NCBI GenBank assembly: GCA_021229015.1
Contig: CM037778.1
Span: 16,437,214-16,501,213 of the forward strand
Length of the DNA: 64,000 nucleotides
Direction of reading: 5' to 3'
Source of the DNA: Solen grandis
Taxonomy: Eukaryota > Mollusca > Bivalvia > Adapedonta > Solenidae
Part shown: positions 35,881-45,966 of the stretch, piece by piece
Numbering within the stretch: position 1 is the stretch's first letter
Layout: every line of letters starts with the position of its first letter
Notes under the pieces: model-generated
Told to the model about the DNA's origin: nothing
Seen by the model: only the letters and a program-made list of their open reading frames with translations
The model's database searches: none
Translations under genes and position numbers: made by a program

Positions 35881-35934
35881 AAGCTTTACACACAACTTGA
35901 AAAATGAACGCAAATATAATTTGTTCCATTACCA

Positions 35935-36341
35935 TGTATATGTATATATGTGTGTCTGTATGTGTTCTTCAGAGGTGCCTTCAATGGAATCACTTCCAAT
36001 GTGAAAACATCACTTTGGCAGGATACAAAACCCGGCTACTCATACTACTGTCGGAAATGTACGCGTTCTTCATCGGGAGATTTTGACTTCGAGGCAGGAT
36101 TAAAACGCTTGGAACATGACTCAAGTGGTGGGAAAGATCGACTGAAAAAGGGTGTGCAACGTGAGATATTGCTTACTAGGTCTCTAACATACAATGACAC
36201 TCTTCATACTGACTTCAGTGCAAACCCCCAAGACTCACTAGCAAATGCTATAAATGAGGAATATATTATATACAATATTCAAAGCACTTTGCACAACGCC
36301 AGATTGCTCAGCGCTCATAGATGGACAAGTAGGTTCTAGAG
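35935..36341 (+). pseudogene. PHD-finger-like exon or transposon ORF fragment, frameshifted
   Basis: After a good acceptor-like tract (TGTGTTCTTCAG) one frame reads CLQWNHFQCENITLAGY. A shifted frame continues PGYSYYCRKCTRSSSGDF and stays open for about 90 codons to TAG at 36337-36339. Together this matches the second half of a PHD finger (C-x2-W-x-H-x2-C ... Y-x-C-x2-C), but the first zinc ligands are missing and the halves are in different frames. PHD fingers occur both in chromatin proteins and in ORF1 of some LINEs. The rest (EAGLKRLEHDSSGGKDRL) I do not recognise. It is probably a decayed copy; it could be a real exon only if the shift is a sequencing error. Confidence 0.45.
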
Positions 36342-36386
36342 ACATTGTGAATTATGACCTGGGTTTATTCTTCGATAGTATTTAAA

Positions 36387-36600
36387 AAAACAAGAGGCCC
36401 AAGGGCCATAAACGCTCACCAGTGTACATCAGCATATTCAAGATGATTTTTTCTATAAGGAAATCAAATGACAAACCAGAGATCAACTTCATTTTAGCAA
36501 TCATGGCAGACATTCATGAAATCAATCCTGACCATTAATTTCATGGAAGTAAAATTCTGAAATGTATTAATTGAAGATAATATAATATATTGTATTTTCA
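36387..36600 (+). mobile_element. Palindrome-ended element, left-end fragment
   Basis: AAACAAGAGGCCCAAGGGCC then ACGCTCACCAGTGTACATCA, like the 32.57 and 42.75 kb copies. The right end is lost. Confidence 0.5.
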
Positions 36601-37088
36601 GTTGCAGTTACACGATGTGAATGGTGTTCGAAAAATAAACTAGCAGAATTTATCATGATAGTTTGAAAGACACAGGGCTTTTTGTACGGGAAGAAAATGA
36701 AAGCAGTTGGTTAAAATGGTTGATTTAACTTCTAAATAACATGATTAAACTTTTAAATAACAATCTGTAACAAAATATTTCGAAAATTCTTTAATATCGT
36801 TTCAGATTCCTTTTATTTACAAGTTGTCAAAAGAGAAAGTAAATCCGCGAAAACTGATGACATTTAGAAATGCAAAGTTTTTTGGTTATTAATTTTATTT
36901 ACATGGTCAGAGAAAGTTGTGAATCTATTTTGCAAAATACTAAAAGAACTCTCCAAATTACCTACAGTGTGTCTTTTTAGCTTTTATCCACAAAACAATG
37001 CATCTCTACATTAAAATATTTTCGTAACAAAATCGGCAATTTGCGTACGTGACATCGCCATGAATCTGGCAGAATTTTATGCAAAATA
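36601..37088. other. Non-coding AT-rich stretch
   Basis: Nothing identified. Confidence 0.4.
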
Positions 37089-37089
37089 G

Positions 37090-38407
37090 AACAAGAGGCC
37101 CATGATGGCCCTAAATCGCTCACCTGAGATAAATAGGTTGACCCAAGGAACATCTGTACCAATTTATTTTAAAATCTGGCCAGTAGTTTTGAAGAAGATT
37201 TATAAAGTTTTCATTTTTTTTCTCTTTTTGTTGCCATGGCAACCAGAGTTCAAAATGGATCAAGTTTATTTTAGCAACTTTTGTGATGGTTGACCCAAGG
37301 ATCATTCCTGCCAAATTTAATCAAATTCTGTCCAGTGGTTTCAAAGGAAATGTTGATTAAAGTATATAAGGCAAAAAAGCCCCGCCCCTGGTGGCCATGT
37401 TTTTTACGGATCGGAATATTTTTTTGAGCAACTTTGGTAGAGGTTGACCCAAAGAACATCTGTACCAATTTATTTTAAAATCTGGCCAGTAGTTTTGAAG
37501 AAGATGATTTTTAAAGTTTTCATTTTTTTTTCTTTTTGTTGCCATGGCAACCAGAGTTCAATATGGATCAAGTTTATTTTAGCAACTTTTGTGAAGGTTG
37601 ACCCAAGGATCATCCCTGCCAGGTTTAATCAAATTCTGTCCAGTGGTTTCAGAGAAGATGCTGTTTAAAGGTTTCTCTATATACATATATGGCAAATAAG
37701 CCCCGCCACTGGCGGCCATGTTTTTTTACGGATTGGAATAATTTTAGCAACTTTGGTAGAGGTTGACCCAAGGAACATCTGTACCAATTTATTTTAAAAT
37801 CTGGCCAGTAGTTTTGAAGAAGATGATTATTAAAGTTTTCTTTTTTTTTTTTTTTGTTGCCATGGCAACCAGAGTTCTACATGGATCAAGTTTATTTTAG
37901 CAACTTTTATGAAGGTTGACCCAAGGATCATCCCTGCCAAGTGTAATCAAATTCTGTCCAGTGGTTTCAGAGGAAATGTTGATTAAAGTTTTCCCTATAT
38001 TATACATATAAGGCAAATAAGCCCCGGCCCTGGCGGCCATGTTTTTTACGGATCGGAATTTTTTTTTTAGCAACTTTGGTAGAGGTTGACCCAAAGAACA
38101 TCTGTACCAATTTATTTTAAAATCTGGCCAGTAGTTTTGAAGAAGATGATTTTTAAAGTTTTCACAAATTATTTTTCTTTTTGTAGCCATGGCAACCAGA
38201 GTTCTTCATGGAGCAACTTTATTTTAGCAACTTTTGTAGAGCCTCACCCAAGGAACATTCCTGCCAAGTTTCATCAAATTCTGTCCAGCGGTTTCAGAGG
38301 AGATGTCATTTAAAGAAAATTGTTGATGACGCACGACGATGGACGCCAAACACAGGGCGATCACAATAGCTCTCCTTGAGCACTTTGTGCTCAGGTGAGC
38401 TAAAAAT
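37090..38407 (+). mobile_element. Palindrome-ended element, X-box core, complete
   Basis: The left end is GAACAAGAGGCCCATGATGG with ATCGCTCACCTGAG. There are four units of about 310-330 bp with the same phrases as the 22.56-kb element, each with GTTGCCATGGCAACCAGAGT or a one-base variant. The right end is GACGCACGACGATGGACGCC, GGCGATCACAATAGC and a GAGCACTTTGTGCTC hairpin then AGGTGAGCTAAAAA. No coding capacity; open frames inside span the unit repeat. Confidence 0.85.
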
Positions 38408-38675
38408 CAAAAGGCTACGCCTTGTGGTTTCGGAGAAGAAGATTTTTAAAATTTTCATTTTTAAAAATCTATTTTTAGCTCCTGTGACCTAGATTTTTGA
38501 CCAATCAAAATAATTTTAACAACTTTGGTAAAGTTTTATCAAAATCCGGTGAGTAGTTTAGAAAGAGATTTTGTTTAAAGGAATTGTTGACGACGGATGC
38601 ACGCACGCACGCACGACGGACAAAAGGGGATCACAAAAGCTCACCATGAGCACGTTGTGCTCAGCTGAACTAATA
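38408..38675 (+). mobile_element. Palindrome-ended element, right-end fragment
   Basis: The phrase GGCTACGCCTTGTGGTTTC, then CTCCTGTGACCTAGATTTTT, a (CGCA)n/GACGG stretch and a GAGCACGTTGTGCTC hairpin. This is the same core type as the 8.3-10.9 kb elements, abutting the previous element directly. Confidence 0.65.
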
Positions 38676-39220
38676 ATCTGGCACATTTTGAGCAAAGATT
38701 GTTAAGCACAACGCCTTGTGTTTGGCCATATAATTACTATGCATATATTTTGTCAAAACATAATCTGGTTATTATTGAAAGCCTAAAATCACGATTTGTC
38801 GTACAAATAGCCCCGTGCAAAGCTAGTGTCACCAGTTAACTGATAGGTATGAAAAATATCGGCGGGCTAATTAGCGTCTGTGGAATTTGAGATAAACAAA
38901 CAAATATGCATTGTACTAAAGGGCGAGGGTCAAAATTTTCCACTTTGAGATTTCAGTTATTTGAAATAAATAAATTTTGAGACACACAAAGTTAATGTAT
39001 ACAGACAATGAAGGGAAAAAACTGGACCATGTCAATTAATTTGACATAGCCGAAATTTCGATATATGCGAATTGTAGATAACGAGTACCAACTGTAACTG
39101 CTTTGAATAAAACCATTTACAAATGTACAGGTCGATTACTTAAATGAATAACTAAAATAAAATAACTTTGAAAATGTTCAAGATATTGTAGTTTATGTAG
39201 AAGTTCTATTATTTTCCATG
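38676..39220. other. Non-coding stretch
   Basis: Nothing identified. Confidence 0.4.
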
Positions 39221-39224
39221 TGAT

Positions 39225-39880
39225 AAAGGGGCATAACTCTAAAATACTGATCACTGAGTTATGTCACTTGTCCCTTTTAGCGATGATTTCAACACCATTG
39301 ATAGTTTTAAAAATAATCTATCAATAAGCAATATTATACAATATTTAAAAAGGGTCATAACTCCAAAAATATAGCTTTCAGAATAATGCCTCTTGTCTTA
39401 CAACTGCGCCTTGTCATGATTATCAGGTATTTTAAGTTTTGTGTTGATACCTTTCATAGTTTTCAAAACATTCTACTTAATAAGCAATTTGACCAAAATT
39501 CTAAGTTAAAAAGGGTTATAACTCCAAATATATAGCTTTCAGAATAATGCCTCTTGTCTTACAACTGCGCCTTGTCATGATTATCAAGTATTTTAAGTTT
39601 TGTGTTGATACCTTTCATAGTTTTCAAAACATTCTACTTAATAAGCAATTTGACCAAAATTCTGAGTTAAAAAGGGTCATAACTCAAAAATATAGCTTTC
39701 AGAATTATGCCCCTTGTCTTACATCTGCACCTTGTTATGATTACAAACTATTCCAAGATTCGTGTTGATACCTTTAAAAGTGTTGAATAATGGGCTACAT
39801 TAAAGTTTTAGCATGATGACGACAACGACGACACCACGATCATAAAAGCTTGACTTATTCTTTGAAACAGACAAGCTAAA
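39225..39880 (+). repeat. Tandem-core element, 164-bp units
   Basis: AAAAAGGGTCATAACTCCAA, ATATAGCTTTCAGAATAATG, CCTCTTGTCTTACAACTGCG and TGATACCTTTCATAG repeat three to four times. Units at about 39348-39510 and 39511-39674 are nearly identical. It ends with GACGACAACGACGACACCAC and AAGCTTGAC...CAAGCTAAAA, the CGACG-plus-hairpin right-end plan again. Confidence 0.7.
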
Positions 39881-40062
39881 AATTATCGGGGAAAACAACA
39901 GAGAATGTATCCCAATTCAAACCTGTGACACCAACCAATTTTACACTTAAGCAAATGTGTTGTCTTTCAAAAATTAAACAAAATCTAATAAACCAGGAGA
40001 TGGGGAATAGGCTTTTCTTCTTTTATTTGAGGTTTCTTTTATCATTTCAAGAAATGATTAAA

Positions 40063-40592
40063 AAGAGCGCCATGAAGGCCCTGGAACTGTTCACCTGAGA
40101 ACCTGGTATTTTCGACCAATCTAAATAAGTATTACAGTCTTCATAAAGAGAGACCCAAGGAACATCTTTGCCAAAAAACTTTGAAATCCAGCCAGCACTT
40201 TTGGACAAATTTGTACATATACATTTTAAGGAAAATGGGCTCCGCCCCTGGCAGCCATACTTACCAACATATCCATATAATTTTTACAATCTTAGTAGAG
40301 AGTGACCAAAGGAACATCTATGCAGAAATATTTCAAAATCCAGTCATACTTTTGAAGGAAAAGATTTTTGAAGTTTTTCCTTTTAGTTGCCATGGCGACC
40401 AGATTTTGGCATGGAATTTAATTCTTTGACCAACTTCAGGAGAAGACCATCCAAGGAACATTCCTTTAAACTTTCATGAAAATTGACCAGGTAGTTTTGG
40501 AGAAGATGTCCTTTAAGCTAAATGTTGACTGACTGCAGACGATGGCCATACATAGGTCACAATAGCTCACCTTTGGAAAGGGTGAGCTAAAA
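40063..40592 (+). mobile_element. Palindrome-ended element, short complete copy
   Basis: The left end is AGAGCGCCATGAAGGCCCTG and TTCACCTGAGA. It has two diverged X-box-type units (GGCTCCGCCCCTGGCAGCC, GTTGCCATGGCGACCAG). The right end is AGCTCACCTTTGGAAAGGGT then GAGCTAAAAAAG. Confidence 0.65.
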
Positions 40593-40933
40593 AAGTATCT
40601 TTTTGAGCAAATTAACGGCATACGCCCATGCAAGCTAAAATAATTTCTAAAATTTAAAATAAAATAATCCATGGGCTAGGTAATTGGATAATGGACAGTG
40701 CAGAAAAATTCAGAACAATCAAAATCAGGCTGAAAAAGAACACACAATTTTTATATGCTATTGGGTGTGCAATATATTTGACATATAACCTTTGGAATGA
40801 TACAAGTCACATTCTCTCGTGGGTACATCTTGAGATCAGATCAACGAAAATTGTTGATACTTTCTGGTTTACTGGCCTCAGTTTGAACAATCAAAGAGGC
40901 ACACAAGTCCATGAGATTTTGAGTTACTTGCCA

Positions 40934-41688
40934 CTACTTGACATCATGTATTACTTCCAACACCTTCTGCAGTCTACAAAGAGGTCCTGCCCCACGGCCC
41001 AACTGGGACCTGGGGATATCTGAGTCTGAGTGACACAGGGAGAGTGACTTTCTTTCACTGAGATCACCATCCTCTCTCCTGTCCTGAACAGACCCCTTCC
41101 CCTGCAGCTGCCCCAGTACCAGACTTAACCTACTGGGGCCGTGGCGAACCCCTCGTGGAGGGCCATCTTCCTCTGTAAACCCTCTTGATGTCATAAACCT
41201 ACTTTGAGGAATAGGAATATTGTCTGTAACACTCGTTGCTGATTGTGAAAAGGTTATAGTTTCATTTTCAGTCATCTGATTATCATTTCTTGTCACTGGG
41301 TCAGACCGTTGCCTAAACCTTTGTGACAGATCTAGTTCTTGCTGACTCAAAACATTCCTTGAAATAAATCTGTTACCCCTGTCAGAGGGACCATACCTTC
41401 CACCTGGTGAATCTTCTTTTTTATTTCTAGCTTTGATCTGACCTGCTGGAATGATTTTGATACTGTCAGTATCACCAAACTCATCGTTACCATTCACTCC
41501 TTGCTCTCTGATCAAGGCACGCATGAGACTTGTTCCAGAGAGTTCAGACAGATCATGTCTCTTGAGATCATTGCTGAGGTCTTCACTGGGTGGAGGTAGT
41601 ACTGATTCTGATGTTGGACACTTGGCTTCTGGTTCCTGCTTCTGGTCAGACAATGGCGGCAGACTCTTCTGATATTCTGATAATGGTC
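40934..41688 (-). CDS. Unrecognised gene, last coding exon
   Basis: The acceptor TTATCTTCAG is followed by GA, which completes an Arg codon with the last A of the previous exon. It holds 250 codons and a stop, with no interruption. The composition is Ser-, Asp-, Arg- and Gln-rich with motifs such as SLSLCHSDSDIP and RGVRHGPSRLSLVLGQLQ. No zinc, kinase or membrane motif was seen. Strong codon-level openness and lower AT content than the flanks mark it as real coding sequence. Likely a disordered C-terminal tail. Confidence 0.75.
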
Positions 41689-41871
41689 CTGAAGATAACA
41701 CACAATTTGATAATGAGTAAATACATATCTAAAATGGCAATGAAAAAAACCTATTGATTTCACTGTCATTGTAAGGACTGTGAATTACCATCTCTAAGAC
41801 TACTAGTCGCTTTTACCACTAAACAAATCATTGCTAAAAACATCTCTCAAGCCTTGCATTTCATTATTCAA

Positions 41872-42030
41872 AAGGTAAAGTCCCTGTAATGGTTACACTA
41901 CATTTCAGACCTCATGGCTTTTCATGGAGATAACCAAGGTTTCATGATGTTTCATTGGGGAACCTAGGTTTTCTTGGTAGAGGTTAAGTGGTCCAAGACG
42001 TAGCGGAACCATAACAGGGACTTTACCTTA
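41872..42030. mobile_element. MITE with terminal inverted repeats, intronic
   Basis: AAGGTAAAGTCCCTGTAATGG at the left is mirrored by CCATAACAGGGACTTTACCTT at the right, with stems extending to GGTTACACTAC / GTAGCGGAACC. The element is 159 bp, non-coding, and lies between two exons of the unrecognised gene. Confidence 0.8.
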
Positions 42031-42275
42031 AATAAAAGTGTATAAATTAAATGGTATAATCAATGTATAAATCAACATGGTGGTCTGATTCATTTGGTAA
42101 TTAGATTTACGATACAAAAGTAACAACCCAATGAGTAGCAACTAAACAATAAGCAGCTAAACTTACAAAAAAAATGTCTGAACAAAAACATTTTGCAGAT
42201 ATGGTGTGAAAGCAGTAGATAGGATAAACATTAGATTAAAGTAAATAATTTGTATTTTGTTGACATTTCACTCAC

Positions 42276-42456
42276 TGTGGAAACCCCCTTGCCATGCTGA
42301 GGATTTTGAAGAGTACACATTTGGCTGCTGAATTCCAATGTAATTTTCCTGGAATCCATTGGCATCAGGTCTTGAGTTACGAACATCTTTCCTGGGTAGC
42401 CGTGTCATGAAGTTGCGCAGGTCATTAAAGGCAATCGGAAGCAGATGAGATAGAGA
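42276..42456 (-). CDS. Unrecognised gene, penultimate exon
   Basis: The acceptor TTTGATTTCAG and the donor CCACA|GTGAGT are both canonical. It encodes 60 codons plus one base, beginning SLSHLLPIAFNDLRNF, a patterned helix, and ending WQGGFH. Phase 0 at its start and phase 1 at its end fit the neighbouring exons. Confidence 0.75.
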
Positions 42457-42749
42457 CTGAAATCAAAATGATAAAACATGTCTGGCCAAATGAATGAATC
42501 TATGCAATCCAGAAATTAAATTTGAAAGTATAACAAGCAGTGAGTGGGAAAAAAAAGATAAACAGAAACCTCATTTAATTGTTGTTTGTTTTAGAGTTAA
42601 CCATCTTCGCTAGACATAAAACAAAGTTCAGCTAATCACATGACCCTGGTGCAAAGGGCCACCTGTGTATAGCAATCAACTGACAACAAGATGACACTAG
42701 AACTATCACTGAAGGTGACTAATACCCCCTCATACCCTTTGGACGCACA

Positions 42750-42910
42750 AACAAGAGGGCCATCATGGCCCTAGAACACTCACCAGAGTACCATCAGCTT
42801 AATTAAACAATTCAGTTTAACCAACAAAGAAGTCTATATATTTAAATGTTTGTATCTTTTTTGACATGGTTTAAAATTAAAAGAAAAAAACCCATCTAAA
42901 ACAACACTGC
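42750..42910 (+). mobile_element. Palindrome-ended element, left-end fragment
   Basis: AAACAAGAGGGCCATCATGG, CCCTAGAACACTCACCAGAG and TACCATCAGCTTAATTAAAC, the same left end as the 32.57 and 36.39 kb copies. The right end is not seen. Confidence 0.5.
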
Positions 42911-43272
42911 TGGTGGTTGCTATTATTTATAATGTATTCAAATTATTATATTATTAATTAAATCAAACACTTTGAAACAATTCCCATGATATTTATGACA
43001 AATTTAATAAATTTAATAAAAAATATATCAGTATTCTATATGTAATAGAAAATCAAAATAGAATATTGATTATCTCCCTTAGGAAACTAAAACCAATGCT
43101 GTGGCAGGGTTTGACATAAAGGCCCGACCGAATGACATTCACAAGTAGATCAGTGGTCCGGTCTAGCTAAGTTCTAGGCTAGCACAACCAACTGGTTGGG
43201 ATTTAACCCTTTCCCTCATAGAGGAAACCATGAAAAGACCTATGCGAACAACATAAAACCAGATCAACCTTT

Positions 43273-43372
43273 NNNNNNNNNNNNNNNNNNNNNNNNNNNN
43301 NNNNNNNNNNNNNNNNNNNNNNNNNNNNNNNNNNNNNNNNNNNNNNNNNNNNNNNNNNNNNNNNNNNNNNNN
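43273..43372. other. Assembly gap (100 N)
   Basis: A run of exactly 100 N, a conventional scaffold spacer of unknown true size. SINE-tail sequence starts right after it. Confidence 0.99.
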
Positions 43373-43600
43373 ACTGTCGAAGCGACGATAAACTCGAATA
43401 GTCAAGTCAAGTCAAAATCATTCGGGAACTATGTTTATATGAGACAGATATAATCATGCCTTCACAATGCAGTATCGCGCGGTAGACATAAGGCATGATA
43501 CCACACCACACACCGTATCAATACGTCTTGGAAATACCCTAAATTTAAGTTGAGCGTCCAGCAAGTCAGCTACCAGACTGAGGACTATTAACGACTTCCG
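43373..43600 (+). mobile_element. SINE tail fragments
   Basis: ACTGTCGAAGCGACGATAAA CTCGAATAGTCAAGTC is the 3' domain also seen at 50210-50250. It is followed by GCAGTATCGCGCGGTAGACA and GGCATGATACCACAC, a second domain also present at 52220. Confidence 0.5.
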
Positions 43601-43739
43601 TATGTTCCAACAGAAGACCCTACGACCTCCAGTTCCCGCGGCGGATGCTGTAAATCCTCGTACACTAGGAACAATAACGATTTTATTTTCTAAGATTAAA
43701 AGCCGAAAACTGGTTTTAGAGCAGAGCATGTCCTAGGTT

Positions 43740-44990
43740 TCTGTATAAATTCTGATGGCCTATCAGCAACTATTTTTGCATTTAAACCCATTTCTTTCAG
43801 TGTCCCCCTTTTCTTTTAGCTTTATAGCCGGCTCATGTATACAGTCGAGGAACAGCCTACATAGTAATCGCTTGCAGTTTTGTTTTTCGTTAGATTTTGA
43901 CTGGATCCAAGTCGTCGTTTAGAATAATTGATATAATCAGAAGATGTCATCATTATTTTTCTTAATCTAGCATCACAATGGTTAATGAGCTAAAAGAGTT
44001 TAAAACCAGGTACATGTGTATGTTCTTATACTTAAAGTCAATTGTCATTAGCGATTGATATGACCACATTTCGTTTTATCTTTAATTATTGTGTAACAGA
44101 ACTCTGTATAACACATGCAATGTCTCATATATATTCATTATATTCGAAATGCATGTATATTCATATCGTTTGTCAATCTCAACTGAATAATAGCATTTAT
44201 CTTTCCTTTGATTCTTAAAGAAAGAAAACACATCACAGAACATAAACGTTTGCCTTTAACATACGGTTCGTAACATGAACTATATCACATGCAATAATAC
44301 AAGAGCTGTATACTATGATAATAATATATCTTGTTGGATTATTGTGCTTTTTTAATTCTCATTTATTATATCTTATATGTTTTTCAAAATTTCGAAATAG
44401 CCAAACCTCAAATGATGTTTGTTTAATCTCATAATGTTTAATGAAGCCCACTTAATGAAATATTTAATGAAAGAATACGGGGAATCCCCCGGAATTCTAA
44501 GTTGTTTAGACAGGGAAATATAGTGAGAAAAATGGGCGGGACGAGTTCTGAAACACGCTGTTCAGTAAAATCACGGATGTCCCGGTGGTACATGGTGTGT
44601 TTAAGAAGTTCATGGATTTTTGCTAAAGCTTGAATGATCTTGATACACCGTAGTGGAGGAGATATGAAGAAAATCCATACTTCTGAAAAACCCTTTGTAT
44701 GTTATTTTTATGCTGACGTTGTTTTCAGCTAAATATAGAACGAGACGGTCACAACTTGTATTTTTTCTTAAAGAATCTTTCCTGAAATTTAAGCATTTCT
44801 CAAGGTCTTTCGGAGACGAAATTCACATAGAGGCATATACGTTGTAGGTGCATTCGTATTTAGCTCTAACAACTATAAGATACTGGGACTTTAAGGATTA
44901 CGATAGTGTTACATATGATCGTCCAGGCAGACTGAAAATTAATATGAAAATGTAAAATAATTATGAATGAAGTACTGTGAAAAATGTTAA
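43740..44990. other. Non-coding stretch
   Basis: No gene or repeat family identified. Confidence 0.4.
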
Positions 44991-44999
44991 GTATTTGTT

Positions 45000-45470
45000 C
45001 AGTAACATTGTAGGTACAAACATGCCTCGAACGGCTCTAGTGCAATGTTTTACAATTTGTGTAATGAATGTTAATGACTTTAAAAATTAACGTAACAAAA
45101 TGATGAATAAAAATATATCTTTAATGCACTCTAAGTGTTCTAGCTACATAAAACAGAGAACAAGACCAGAGAAATACTATTTCAAAGAAAGAGGTAGTCA
45201 TAGAAGCATCGAGATAGTTTCCTCTCCCAGCGTGTTTATTCAGGTGTCTGTCTGTACGCCATACATAATCACCGTGATGTACTCAATCTATAACATCGAC
45301 ACTCAAAAAAATCTGATCACTTTTACACAGAAATGTCTTGACGCTGATGATAATATACTGTCTTCCTTTTGTCTCAATAAATGAGTCTCTTGTTAGAAAA
45401 AAGTAAATACGTACAAGTAGATGTATGTATTGTAATGATTAATATTTTAAACATTTTATATTAAATTTTC
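45000..45470 (-). other. Diverged duplicate of the 3' region of the EB/EGF-TM gene
   Basis: Blocks in common with about 57120-57720, in the same order: CAATGYTTTACAATTTGTG, the AACATAACAAAA-type stretch, GGTAGTCATRGMAGCATCGAG, CTCTCCCAGCGTGT and TCTCAATA. Likely the 3' UTR or 3' flank of a paralogous gene to which the 45967-48059 exon belonged. The open frame across it on the + strand is not supported as coding. Confidence 0.5.
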
Positions 45471-45966
45471 ATTGTTTTCTTTTACAATGTTTACCCGGAA
45501 AAGTATATCCGCATTGAGCAAATTATAAATTTCAGAACCTTTTTATAGATTGTGTAGAAATAATTAAAATCTTTTAAAGCTAAGAAAATTAAAAACACAC
45601 AAATATATCAATAACGAACATTCAATCAATTCATTATGTCGGTCGATGCAGCGACCAGAGTCATATTTTGACACACTCCTAACCGTAGTCCTATCCAAAT
45701 GAGGTATCATAAATGTTCTGAGTAAATTTTATAAAAAAAAACAATTGACATTTTATAGTTAGATTCATGTATATGACTCTACCGTATATGCAGCATAAAA
45801 ACAAATCAAGTATTTTATTTTTTGTTATACGATGCAAAATACATAGGATATCAAATAATATTCAATGTACATCAAATCAATGTCAATATAATGATATACA
45901 TGTATAATATAAATATACAAAAGTATGTTTTCTCTCTCCTTAATTCCATTCCAAATCTCTTTTTAC

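Noticed and set aside
37102..38313. Several open frames on both strands within the X-box element
   Set aside because: They recur with the repeat unit and translate palindromic repeat sequence; no protein family.
45100..45384. 94-codon + strand open frame
   Set aside because: The paralogous block at 57.4-57.7 kb does not keep the frame; better explained as the 3' flank of a minus-strand gene.
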